In this document: piece by piece, positions 8,431-15,561 of the stretch
Numbering within the stretch: position 1 is the first letter of the stretch
How the letters are laid out: each line of letters starts with the position of its first letter
DNA from: Paracoccaceae bacterium
Lineage (GTDB): Bacteria; Pseudomonadota; Alphaproteobacteria; Rhodobacterales; Rhodobacteraceae
NCBI GenBank assembly: GCA_003561595.1
Contig: PWWF01000114.1
Span: 1-17,156 of the forward strand
Direction: 5' to 3'
Length of the DNA: 17,156 nt
Notes under the pieces: model-generated
Told to the model about the DNA's origin: nothing
Database searches by the model: none
The model's input: the letters and a program-made list of their open reading frames with translations, nothing else
Position numbers and translations under genes: made by a program

Positions 8431-8952
8431 CTAGGGCGCGTCCGGTTCGGGCACGTCGAGCCCGCAGAACTTGCGCAGCAACCGATTGAGTTCGAGCTGC
8501 TCCGCCGGATCGAGGGCGCCGCGTTCATGTTCGGCAGCGCCGCCGAATAGCGAAAATGCCTGTTCGAGCGCCTGTTCGCCCGCAGGCAGGATGGACAGCC
8601 GCACCGTGCGGCGGTCGCCATCGGGTATTTCACGCGCAATCAGGGCGCGATCCTCGAAGGTGCGGATAACGCGGGTCATCGCGGCAGGCTTGATATACAG
8701 CGCCTGCGCCAGATGGCCCTGCCGCACGCCGGGGGTTTGCGCGATCATCCGCAGGATCGTGTATTCCGGCGCGCTGAGCGACACGGACTGACCGCTTTCT
8801 TCCAGCTTCTCGGACACTTGCAGCCAGCACATGCGCAACAGAAAGCCTGTATTGTGCCGCAGCGCGCCATAGCGCAGCCCGTCATCCTGCGTGGCCATCG
8901 GGTCGGCGCTGCGCGAGGCCTGCAGCATCGAGTCCCCGGCATCCTGTGCCAT
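8431..8952 (-). CDS. MarR family transcriptional regulator (TRAP-linked)
   Basis: A 173-residue winged-helix protein. The MarR fold is visible as LSAPEYTILRMIAQTPGVRQ, then the HTH (about 76-100, HLAQALYIKPAAMTRVIRTF), then the wing with PDGDRRTVRLS (DRR at 113-115). An N-terminal dimer helix and a C-terminal helix rich in Leu/Glu complete it. The start at 8952 is fixed by GGAGG at 8959-8963. It is 51 bases upstream of dctP on the same strand, so it is likely cotranscribed with dctPQM. Its promoter region carries strong palindromes (8989-9019), so autorepression is likely. MarR proteins near aromatic-acid genes often respond to the substrate or its CoA thioester; the ligand here is not known. 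Confidence 0.9.
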   Translation of the reverse strand: MAQDAGDSMLQASRSADPMATQDDGLRYGALRHNTGFLLRMCWLQVSEKLEESGQSVSLSAPEYTILRMIAQTPGVRQGHLAQALYIKPAAMTRVIRTFEDRALIAREIPDGDRRTVRLSILPAGEQALEQAFSLFGGAAEHERGALDPAEQLELNRLLRKFCGLDVPEPDAP

Positions 8953-8982
8953 GATCAGCCTCCCCTCTCACTCCTCTCCAGA

Positions 8983-9011
8983 ACGCTAAAACAGAAACTG
9001 TTTCAAATCAA
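8983..9011 (-). promoter_or_regulatory. Candidate promoter of the MarR-dctPQM operon
   Basis: On the minus strand TTGATT (9006-9011) and TAGCGT (8983-8988) are separated by 17 bases, resembling -35 and -10 elements. The spacer contains the palindrome AAACAG (8989-8994), AAA, CTGTTT (8998-9003), which fills 15 of its 17 bases. A repressor bound there would block RNA polymerase directly. The -10 match is poor, so this is a tentative promoter. Confidence 0.45.
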
Positions 9012-9019
9012 ACAATTTC
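8989..9019. promoter_or_regulatory. Overlapping palindromes, candidate MarR operator
   Basis: Two overlapping inverted repeats lie upstream of the MarR gene. One is AAACAG (8989-8994) and CTGTTT (8998-9003), a perfect match. The other is GAAACTGTTT (8994-9003) and AAACAATTTC (9010-9019), nine of ten bases matching with a six-base spacer. Both are AT-rich within GC-rich DNA and have the size expected of MarR sites. Either could be bound by the adjacent regulator. Confidence 0.6.
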
Positions 9020-9031
9020 TTTTTGTACGAT

Positions 9032-10822
9032 CTAGACTCGCTCAGATGTGACTGTCAGCACGCTGTCGCCGGGGCCCGGCGCGTAGAGTTCCGCGATCCG
9101 TTCCGCATTATTGGCCCGCATGGCGCGCTGGTTCAGGCTGCCCTTCTCGGTCACCTCGCCCCGGTCGAAACTGGGGGCCTGTTCCAGCACCAGCGCGCGC
9201 ATCACGCGACTGGCAGAGCCTGTGGCCGCGCTGGCCGCCTTTGACAACGCTGACGCAAGCGCCACGCGACGTTCATCAGGCGCCATCGCCTTGGCCTGCT
9301 GCGACAGCAGCAGCAGCGCGCCTAGCTGGGCTTCATTCTCGCCCACGATGACGGCATCACGGATCAGCCCGCCCATCGCATCGACCAGCCCGGCGCGAAC
9401 GGACCCGACGGCCACCCATGTGCCGGTGGACAGCTTGAAATTCTCGGCCACGCGACCGTCGAAATAGAACCCGCGCGTCAGGTCATCTGGGTCCGCTGGG
9501 CGCAGCGCGTCGCCCAGGCAGTAGAACCCTTCGTCATCGAACACCTCGGCGGTCTTTTCAGGGTCGCCCAGATAGCCCGGCATGATGGTCGGGCCTTTCA
9601 GCCGCGCCTCCATCTTGTCGCCTGTGGGCACAAGCTTCAGTGTCAGCCCGCGCGCGGGCACGCCGATATTGCCTGCCTTGCGCTGCATCTCGGTGCAGGC
9701 CAGCGCGAAGGGCGCGGTTTCGGTGGCCCCCAGCCCGGTGGCCAGCAGCACCTCGCGCCCCGTGACCGCGCGCCCGATACCCGACAGCCGGTCCCATGTA
9801 TGCTGCGCCATGCCCGCGCCTGCGTAAAACAGCATCCCCAGCCGCGCGAAAAATGTCTCTGCCAGCGCGCGATCCTGTTCCAGCGCATCCACCAGCATGT
9901 CGTAGCCCACGGGCACGTTGAAATACCAGTTGCACGAAATCTCGCGCAGATTGCGCAAGGTCTCGTCGAACTTGCCGGGCACGGGGCGGCCATCATCGAT
10001 ATAGTAGCTGCCGCCATGATACAGCACGAGCATGAAGACCTTGTTGCCCGCCGCCGTGTGATTCCACGGCGCCCAGTCCAGAAGCACCGGGGGTTCATCG
10101 CGCAGAAAGCGGTAACAATCGCTCATCATCGCGCCCATGGCACAAAGCATGCCATTGGTATTGATCACGGCCTTGGGGCTGCCTGTGGAGCCTGAGGTAA
10201 AGAGGTATTTCATCACCCCCTCAGGCCGCAGGGCGGCGCGCGCGGCATCGGCGCCCTCTGGTGCGGTCTGCAACAGGGCTGCAAAATCATCCGCCCCGGC
10301 GCCCGTGCTGATCACGATCTGATCGGGTGCGGCAATGGCATCGAGCGCGGGCGCGAAAGCTGCGCGATCATCGGCAAACACGGCACCGGGGCGCAACAGC
10401 GCCGCAATATCGCGCAGCTTGCGATGATCCCTGGACACCAGCGAATAGGCGGGCGAGACTGCAGCAAAGGGAATGCCCACATAGGTGCAGCCCATGGCCA
10501 GCAGCGCATGCTCCAGGCTGTTTTCCGACAGGATCAGCAAGGGCCGATCCGGCCCCAGCCCGCGCGCCAGCAGCGCGGCCCCCAGACGGCGGGCAGACTC
10601 GCGTGCCTCGGCATAGCTGATGCGGCGCCAGTCGCCGCCATTCTCGCGCCGGGCGATCCATGTCGCATCGGGGGTGCGGTCGGCCCAGTGGTCCAGATAG
10701 TCGGCGACCACGGGCAGATGCCCGGGCAGCGGGTCGCGCTGGCGCATCAGGATGCAGCCATCGTCGCGCTGCGTGATTTCGAAACGCGGCTGCCAGAAAC
10801 GGGGGTCGGAGCTCTGTGTCAT
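9032..10822 (-). CDS. fcs: Feruloyl-CoA synthase-type aryl acid:CoA ligase
   Basis: A 596-residue ANL-superfamily adenylate-forming enzyme that would activate a hydroxycinnamate with ATP and CoA. The ATP loop is LFTSGSTGSPKAV (208-219). The adenylate motif is GLGATETAP (363-371). The hinge aspartate region is FYCLGDAL (D438), followed by FDGRVAENFKLSTG (454-467). The C-terminal catalytic lysine lies in EKGSLNQRA (K560). Segments such as LLILSENSLEHALLAMG, AVSPAYSLVSRDH, DWAPWNHTAAGNKVF and YYIDDGRPVPGKF are characteristic of the feruloyl-CoA synthase subgroup rather than of general acyl-CoA synthetases. Start: GAGG at 10830-10833 with seven bases of spacing selects the ATG at 10822, which lies four bases after the SDR stop. 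It is the third gene of the MarR-SDR-ligase operon. The exact aryl substrate (p-coumarate, ferulate or caffeate) is inferred. Confidence 0.9.
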   Translation of the reverse strand: MTQSSDPRFWQPRFEITQRDDGCILMRQRDPLPGHLPVVADYLDHWADRTPDATWIARRENGGDWRRISYAEARESARRLGAALLARGLGPDRPLLILSENSLEHALLAMGCTYVGIPFAAVSPAYSLVSRDHRKLRDIAALLRPGAVFADDRAAFAPALDAIAAPDQIVISTGAGADDFAALLQTAPEGADAARAALRPEGVMKYLFTSGSTGSPKAVINTNGMLCAMGAMMSDCYRFLRDEPPVLLDWAPWNHTAAGNKVFMLVLYHGGSYYIDDGRPVPGKFDETLRNLREISCNWYFNVPVGYDMLVDALEQDRALAETFFARLGMLFYAGAGMAQHTWDRLSGIGRAVTGREVLLATGLGATETAPFALACTEMQRKAGNIGVPARGLTLKLVPTGDKMEARLKGPTIMPGYLGDPEKTAEVFDDEGFYCLGDALRPADPDDLTRGFYFDGRVAENFKLSTGTWVAVGSVRAGLVDAMGGLIRDAVIVGENEAQLGALLLLSQQAKAMAPDERRVALASALSKAASAATGSASRVMRALVLEQAPSFDRGEVTEKGSLNQRAMRANNAERIAELYAPGPGDSVLTVTSERV

Positions 10823-10826
10823 ATAC

Positions 10827-11591
10827 TTACCTCGGGGCCATGCGGATTGCGCCGTCAAGGCGGATCACTTCGCCATTCAGCATCGGGTTGGTGACGATCT
10901 GCAGCGCCAGCGACGCAAATTCTGCCGGATCACCCAACCGGGGCGGAAAGGGCACCTGCCGGCCCAGACTGTCCTGCGCCTCTGGCGGCAGGGAGTGCAG
11001 CAGCGGGGTCAGAAACAGCCCCGGCGCGATGGTGCAGACGCGGATGCCCTTGTCAGCCAGATCGCGGGCCATGGGCAGGGTCATGCTGACAATCCCGCCC
11101 TTGGACGCGGCATAGGCCACCTGCCCCACCTGCCCGTCATAAGCCGCGACCGACGCCGTGTTGACGATCACACCGCGCGCATTGTCCGGGCCGATCGGGT
11201 CCTGGGCCGCCATGATCGCGGCGGCCTGCGACGCGCAGTTGAACGTGCCGCCCAGATTGACATGCAGCGCCTGCAGAAACAGCGCCGGGTCATGCGCCGC
11301 CCCGCGCGACACGGTCTTGGCCGCTGGCCCGATGCCCGCGCAATTGACCAGAACCCGCAGCGCGCCGCCCGCTGTTGCGCCAGCAAAGCCATCGGCCACG
11401 CTGGCCGGGTCGGCCACATCGACCTGATGGAAATGGCCGCCCAGCTCTGCCGCCATGGCCTGCCCGGCATCGGCGTTGCGATCAAGGATCGCGACCTGCA
11501 GGCCAGCCTGCGCCAATGCCCGCGCCGTTGCAGCGCCCAGCCCCGATGCCCCGCCCGTGACGACAGCGACCCCGCCCGTGAAATCCGTCAT
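10827..11591 (-). CDS. Short-chain dehydrogenase, probable 3-hydroxyacyl-CoA dehydrogenase (CouN-like role)
   Basis: A 254-residue classical SDR. The Rossmann loop is TGGASGLG (12-19), with D37 after beta-2, indicating NAD rather than NADP. The NAG motif is N83-C84-A85-G86. The catalytic set N112, S147, Y160 and K164 is complete (YAASK). The segments VNTASVAAYDGQVGQVAYAA and KGIRVCTIAPGLFLTPLL resemble the 17-beta-HSD10 / type II 3-hydroxyacyl-CoA dehydrogenase subgroup. In this context it would oxidise a 3-aryl-3-hydroxypropionyl-CoA to the beta-keto thioester. Its ATG overlaps the MarR stop (11588-11591), and the ligase start follows its TAA by four bases, so the three genes are tightly coupled. 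An unrelated alcohol substrate cannot be excluded from sequence alone. Confidence 0.88.
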   Translation of the reverse strand: MTDFTGGVAVVTGGASGLGAATARALAQAGLQVAILDRNADAGQAMAAELGGHFHQVDVADPASVADGFAGATAGGALRVLVNCAGIGPAAKTVSRGAAHDPALFLQALHVNLGGTFNCASQAAAIMAAQDPIGPDNARGVIVNTASVAAYDGQVGQVAYAASKGGIVSMTLPMARDLADKGIRVCTIAPGLFLTPLLHSLPPEAQDSLGRQVPFPPRLGDPAEFASLALQIVTNPMLNGEVIRLDGAIRMAPR

Positions 11592-12055
11592 GCTTCCTCC
11601 TCTCGATGCGCGGCGCGGAACTTGCGCAGCAGCGTCAGGAACTGCGCCTGTTCGGCCGGGCTGAGCACGGCCAGCAACGCGCGTTCATGCGCATGCACCC
11701 TCTCCATCGTTTGTTGATGCAGCGCGCAGCCCTCGGGCGTGGCGACCAGCGCCTGCGACCGACGGTCGCCGGGCACGGCGCAGCGGCTTGCCAGCCCCCG
11801 CGCTTCCAGATCATCGATGATCGACACCAGCCCCGACCGCTCGATCCCCAGCCTGCGGGCCACTTCGCTCTGGGTCATGCCGGGGGTTTCGACAATCAGT
11901 GTCAGCACAGAGAAGGCGCGCGGCGACAGCACCGTTTGCTCGACCTGTCTGCGGAAATCATCGCGCACGATCATATAGGCGCGCTTGAGGTTATAGCCCA
12001 GCAAACCCTCGATCCCCGATTCGTCAACGACCTGAGCCGAAACTGCTTGCGCCAT
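11588..12055 (-). CDS. MarR family transcriptional regulator (CouR-like)
   Basis: A 155-residue winged-helix regulator. An N-terminal helix GLLGYNLKRAYMIVRDDF is followed by LSPRAFSVLTLIVETPG. The HTH lies at about 61-85 (TQSEVARRLGIERSGLVSII) and the wing has VPGDRRSQALV (DRR at 97-99). Start: GGAGG at 12062-12066 with six bases of spacing favours the ATG at 12055 over the one at 12070, whose own codons would contain that GGAGG. It is the first gene of the SDR-ligase operon and divergent from the crotonase operon, so it probably controls both from the 128-base intergenic region. CouR-type MarR repressors of hydroxycinnamate genes release DNA on binding the aryl-CoA. That is family knowledge and has not been shown for this protein. 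Confidence 0.9.
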   Translation of the reverse strand: MAQAVSAQVVDESGIEGLLGYNLKRAYMIVRDDFRRQVEQTVLSPRAFSVLTLIVETPGMTQSEVARRLGIERSGLVSIIDDLEARGLASRCAVPGDRRSQALVATPEGCALHQQTMERVHAHERALLAVLSPAEQAQFLTLLRKFRAAHREEEA

Positions 12056-12095
12056 GGCCGACCTCCCCATTCGACATGCGTTACAATGCGAAAAG

Positions 12096-12155
12096 ATTAT
12101 CAGTAAAACTGTGTCTCCACAATACTGTTTACTAACGTAACAAACTCTGTATAGT
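12096..12155. promoter_or_regulatory. Divergent promoter/operator region between MarR-SDR-ligase and crotonase operons
   Basis: An AT-rich island sits between the two divergent starts. Inverted elements are CAGT-AAA-ACTG (12101-12111), AGTAAA (12102-12107) facing TTTACT (12128-12133), and TTAC-TAAC-GTAA (12129-12140). Rightward, TATAGT (12150-12155) could serve as a -10 for the crotonase operon, without a good -35. Leftward, GATAAT (12096-12101 on the minus strand) with TTGTGG (12117-12122) could serve the MarR operon, with a short 15-base spacer. The palindromes lie between and over these elements, as expected for one repressor controlling both operons. Confidence 0.5.
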
Positions 12156-12183
12156 GCAGCCCAGCCAAGAGGGGGAGGCAGGC

Positions 12184-12975
12184 ATGGATGGAACTGGCGA
12201 ATTGCTGGTCAGGTATCACCTGGATGGGGAGGTTGCCGTTATCGGGCTGAACCGCCCGACAAAGCGCAACGCCATTTCCGACCGCGTGGTCGAGGCCCTG
12301 CGCGACGCCGCGCTGCGCGCCCAACGCGAGGCCCGCGCCGCCGTGATATATGGTGAGGGCGATCACTTCTGCTCCGGGCTCGATCTGGCCGAACATCGCG
12401 AAAAGCCGCTGTTTGACGCCATTCAGGGCTCGCGCCGCTGGCATGCCATTTTCTCTGAATTCGAACGCGGCGAGATCCCGATCTTCTCGGCGCTGCACGG
12501 GGCGGTTGTGGGCGGTGGGTTCGAACTTGCCGCCGCGACCCATGTACGCGTGGCCGATGAGAGCGCCTTTTTCGGGCTGCCCGAAGGGCAGCGCGGCATT
12601 TTCGTGGGCGGCGGCGGGTCGGTCCGGGTGGCGCGGCTGATCGGGGCGGCGCGCATGGGCGACATGATGCTGACCGGGCGCACAGTCTCGCCCCAGCAGA
12701 TGGAGCAATGGGGCGGTGTGTCCTATGTCGTGCCCAAGGGGCAGGCATTGCCGCGCGCGATGGAACTGGCACGCGCGGCCGCGACCAATGCGCCGCTGTC
12801 GAATTACGCGATCCTGAACGCCCTGCCCCGCATTGCCGAAATGTCGGTCGAAGACGGGCTGTTCACCGAATCCATCGTCTCTGCCCTCACCTCTGAAACA
12901 CCCGATGCCAAGGCCCGGCTGCGCGACTTTCTGGAAAAGCGCACCGCCCGGCTGAAAGCGCCGGATGCCGAATGA
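12184..12975 (+). CDS. Enoyl-CoA hydratase/crotonase family protein (CouM-like role)
   Basis: A 263-residue crotonase. The CoA/oxyanion-hole segment is HFCSGLDL (61-68), with G111 for the second NH. Both general acid/base glutamates of true hydratases are present: E114 (GGGFELA) and E134 (FGLPEG), 20 residues apart as in rat mitochondrial hydratase (E144/E164). Hydroxycinnamoyl-CoA hydratase-lyases instead have Ser-Pro at the first position (GGGFSP), so this is more likely a hydratase making the 3-hydroxyacyl-CoA. Start: GGAGG at 12174-12178 with five bases of spacing fixes the ATG at 12184. It leads a plus-strand operon; the amidohydrolase start is 13 bases after its stop. Divergent from the MarR-SDR-ligase genes. 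Substrate is inferred from context. Confidence 0.88.
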   Translation: MDGTGELLVRYHLDGEVAVIGLNRPTKRNAISDRVVEALRDAALRAQREARAAVIYGEGDHFCSGLDLAEHREKPLFDAIQGSRRWHAIFSEFERGEIPIFSALHGAVVGGGFELAAATHVRVADESAFFGLPEGQRGIFVGGGGSVRVARLIGAARMGDMMLTGRTVSPQQMEQWGGVSYVVPKGQALPRAMELARAAATNAPLSNYAILNALPRIAEMSVEDGLFTESIVSALTSETPDAKARLRDFLEKRTARLKAPDAE

Positions 12976-12988
12976 GCGGAGCACAGGA

Positions 12989-13873
12989 ATGAGCATCAAT
13001 CTCGACGACATCGTCGCCATCGACTTTCACACCCATGCCGAAGAGCCGTGCAATTGCCATCGCGATGACGGCTATATCGAGTTTCAGAAGGGCATGGCCG
13101 CCTATTTCCGCAACCCCGCCGGGGCGGATGGCATGTTGCCCACGGTCGAGCAGACCGCCGAATACTACCGCGAACGCAAGATCGCGGCAGTGATCTTTGG
13201 CGTCGATGCCGAGCGCGAAACCGGGTTCTACCGCCACACGAATGAGGAAATCGCGCGTATCTGCGATGAGAATAACGATATCCTGATCCCCTTCGCCTCT
13301 ATCGACCCGGCCAAGGGCAAGCGCGGCGCGCGCGAGGCGCGGCGTCTGGTGCGCGAATTCGGGGTCAAGGGGTTCAAGTTCCACCCCACGATGCAGGGGT
13401 TTTATCCCAATGACCGCATGGCCTATCCGCTCTATGAGGCGATTGCCGAAGAAGATGCGATCATGCTGTTTCACACAGGCCAGACCGGGGTCGGGTCGGG
13501 CATGCGCGGCGGTATGGGGATGCGGCTGAAATATTCGCATCCGATGAATATTGACGATGTGGCCGTGGATTTCCCCGATACCCGCATCGTGATGGCGCAT
13601 CCGTCCTTTCCCTGGACCGAAGAGGGGCTGGCCGTCGCGCAGCACAAGCCGAATGTGCATATCGACATGTCGGGCTGGTCGCCCAAGTATTTCCCAAAAA
13701 TCTTCACGCATTACGCCAACACGATCCTGAAGAAGAAGATGCTGTTCGGCTCGGACTGGCCCGCGATCACGCCGGATCGCTGGCTGAAGGATTTTGCCGA
13801 TCTGGACATTCGCGACGAGGTGCGGCCCATGATCCTCAAGGACAATGCCGCGCGGGTGCTGAGGCTGAGTTGA
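12989..13873 (+). CDS. Metal-dependent amidohydrolase, candidate aryl beta-ketoacyl-CoA hydrolase (CouO-like role)
   Basis: A 294-residue TIM-barrel hydrolase of the amidohydrolase_2 type. Expected metal ligands and catalytic residues are visible: H14 and H16 (DFHTH), H132 in GFKFHP, H162 (FHTG), H204 (VMAHP) and D256 (FGSDWP). In Rhodococcus jostii hydroxycinnamate degradation an amidohydrolase-family enzyme (CouO) cleaves the aryl beta-keto thioester. Its position between a crotonase and an acyl-CoA dehydrogenase fits the same job here. GGAG at 12978-12981 with seven bases of spacing selects the ATG at 12989. An N-terminal cluster of Cys/His (EEPCNCH, 18-24) follows the HxH motif and is not typical of all relatives. 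Alternatives are other aromatic-ring or decarboxylating amidohydrolases (ACMSD-like). Fold sure, reaction inferred. Confidence 0.85.
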   Translation: MSINLDDIVAIDFHTHAEEPCNCHRDDGYIEFQKGMAAYFRNPAGADGMLPTVEQTAEYYRERKIAAVIFGVDAERETGFYRHTNEEIARICDENNDILIPFASIDPAKGKRGAREARRLVREFGVKGFKFHPTMQGFYPNDRMAYPLYEAIAEEDAIMLFHTGQTGVGSGMRGGMGMRLKYSHPMNIDDVAVDFPDTRIVMAHPSFPWTEEGLAVAQHKPNVHIDMSGWSPKYFPKIFTHYANTILKKKMLFGSDWPAITPDRWLKDFADLDIRDEVRPMILKDNAARVLRLS

Positions 13874-13876
13874 GCC

Positions 13877-15463
13877 ATGGCTGCGCTGCAAGACAGCATC
13901 TGGAGCCTGGAATTCGCCGGTGCGGCGCGCATCCCCGGATGGGACGGCACCCTTGCACGCGAGGTTCAGCAGCATTTCGCGGCCTTTGCCGAAGGGCGCA
14001 TCGCCCCGCTGGACGGGCCGGGCGATCTGCAGGGCTGCCGCTTCGACAAGGGCCGTGTGGTCCTGCCTGACGGGTTCGCCGACGCCTATCGCGAATTGGC
14101 CGAAGCGGGCTGGCAGGGGCTTAGCGCGCCCGAGGAATTCGGCGGGCAGGCGCAGGGACCGGCAGTTCAGGCGCTGGTGTCCGAGGTCTTCTCCGGGGCC
14201 TGTCATGCGCTGCAGATGGTCACGGGGCTGGCCCCCGGCGCGATCCGGCTGCTGCGCATGGTCGCCAACCCCGCGCAGCAGGCGCGGTTCATTCCAGAGC
14301 TTGCCTCTGGCGCGTGGCTGGCCACGATGTGCCTGACCGAGCCCGAGGCCGGGTCGGACCTGTCGCGCATCCGCACCCGCGCGAGCGAGGGGCCGGATGG
14401 CTGGCAGATCGATGGTGAGAAGATCTTCATTTCCGGCGGCGATCAGGATGCGAGCGAGAATATCCTGCATCTGGTGCTGGCGCGCACCGGGCCCGAACGC
14501 ACGCGCGGGCTGAGCCTGTTCGCCTGCCCCGCGATCCTGCCGGACGGGCAGCGCAACGGCGTCAGCGTGGCGCGGATCGAACACAAGATGGGGCTGCACG
14601 CCTCGCCCACCTGCCATATGGTGTTCGACGCCTGCCAGGCCGAACTGATCGGGGAGCCGGGCCAAGGGCTGGCCGCGATGTTCCTTTTGATGAATCACGC
14701 GCGGCTGGATGTGGGCTTGCAGGGCGTAGCCCATGCCGCGCGGGCGCATGGTATAGCGCAGGCCCATGCGGTCGAGCGTGTGCAGGGCCGCGACGCGGAT
14801 GGCCGCCCTGCCCGACTGGCCGATCACCCGGATGTGGCGCGAATGCTGGCCGAGATGGACAGCCGGACACTGGCGGCCCGCGCGCTGATCCACACGGCCC
14901 TTGTCGCGCTGGAAACCGGGCAGGACGCGCTGGCCGAGTTCCTGACCCCGATGGCCAAGGTTACCGGGTCCGATACCGGCACCGCCGTGGCCGACACGGC
15001 GATACAGGTGCTGGGCGGATATGGGTATCTGCACGAATACCGGCTGGAGCAGACCTATCGCGACGCGCGCATCTGCGCGATCTATGAAGGCGCCAATGGC
15101 ATTCACGCCCTGACCCTTGCCACGCGCGGGCTGTCCCATGCGGGCGGCGCACAGGCAGCGGCCTTTGCGCGCCATATCGAGAGTGTTGCGCAAGACCAGC
15201 CTGATGATCTGCTGCAAACTGCACTGCGCAACTGGCAGGCGCTGGCAGAACAGGTGCGCGCGGCACCCACCGGGATGGCCCATGCCTTCATGCAGGCCAG
15301 TATCGCGCTGATGGATCTGGCCTTCTGGCAGCGCGTGGCCCGTGAATGCGCGGATGATGCGCGCCTGCAGGCCCTGGTGCCGATGGCGCGCCATCGCGCG
15401 GTGCAAAACTTGCAAGCCAGCCTGCAGCCCATGCCGCAGGCGCGCGAACCCGAGTTGTGCTGA
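13877..15463 (+). CDS. Acyl-CoA dehydrogenase, long (DmdC-like) type
   Basis: A 528-residue FAD enzyme. The central signature MCLTEPEAGSDL (151-162) contacts flavin and substrate. EKIFISGGDQD (181-191) and HKMGLHASPTC (236-246) follow. LGGYGYLHEYRLEQTYRDAR (379-398) runs directly into IYEGANGI, where E404 is in the catalytic-base position of this subfamily. About 100 extra C-terminal residues beyond a standard 380-residue enzyme, and the IYEGANGI motif, place it with the longer DmdC/AidB-like group. Its ATG lies three bases after the amidohydrolase stop, so translation is coupled. In this cluster it probably desaturates an aryl-propanoyl-CoA (such as dihydroferuloyl-CoA) to the cinnamoyl-CoA, letting saturated phenylpropanoids enter the route. 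A DMSP-like or fatty substrate is a less likely alternative. Confidence 0.9.
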   Translation: MAALQDSIWSLEFAGAARIPGWDGTLAREVQQHFAAFAEGRIAPLDGPGDLQGCRFDKGRVVLPDGFADAYRELAEAGWQGLSAPEEFGGQAQGPAVQALVSEVFSGACHALQMVTGLAPGAIRLLRMVANPAQQARFIPELASGAWLATMCLTEPEAGSDLSRIRTRASEGPDGWQIDGEKIFISGGDQDASENILHLVLARTGPERTRGLSLFACPAILPDGQRNGVSVARIEHKMGLHASPTCHMVFDACQAELIGEPGQGLAAMFLLMNHARLDVGLQGVAHAARAHGIAQAHAVERVQGRDADGRPARLADHPDVARMLAEMDSRTLAARALIHTALVALETGQDALAEFLTPMAKVTGSDTGTAVADTAIQVLGGYGYLHEYRLEQTYRDARICAIYEGANGIHALTLATRGLSHAGGAQAAAFARHIESVAQDQPDDLLQTALRNWQALAEQVRAAPTGMAHAFMQASIALMDLAFWQRVARECADDARLQALVPMARHRAVQNLQASLQPMPQAREPELC

Positions 15464-15561
15464 CGCAGACCGCCAGCACATGACCAGATGACAGAAGAGG
15501 GGGACAGCACAGGCACCAATCACGACCATGCGGTTCCGACCGCAGAGCAACCATAGCGATT

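Noticed and set aside
12184..12975. Hydroxycinnamoyl-CoA hydratase-lyase (vanillin-forming) as the crotonase identity
   Set aside because: The first catalytic glutamate typical of hydratases is present where lyases have Ser-Pro, and no vanillin dehydrogenase lies nearby.
15530..15543. Small hairpin GCGGT/ACCGC before the second dctP
   Set aside because: Only five pairs, no T-run, no clear role.
12887..15550. A very long minus-strand open frame (about 887 codons) opposite the amidohydrolase and acyl-CoA dehydrogenase
   Set aside because: The plus-strand proteins have full catalytic motifs. The antisense frame has a low-complexity Gly/His/Arg/Pro composition and exists because GC-rich codons rarely create stops on the other strand.
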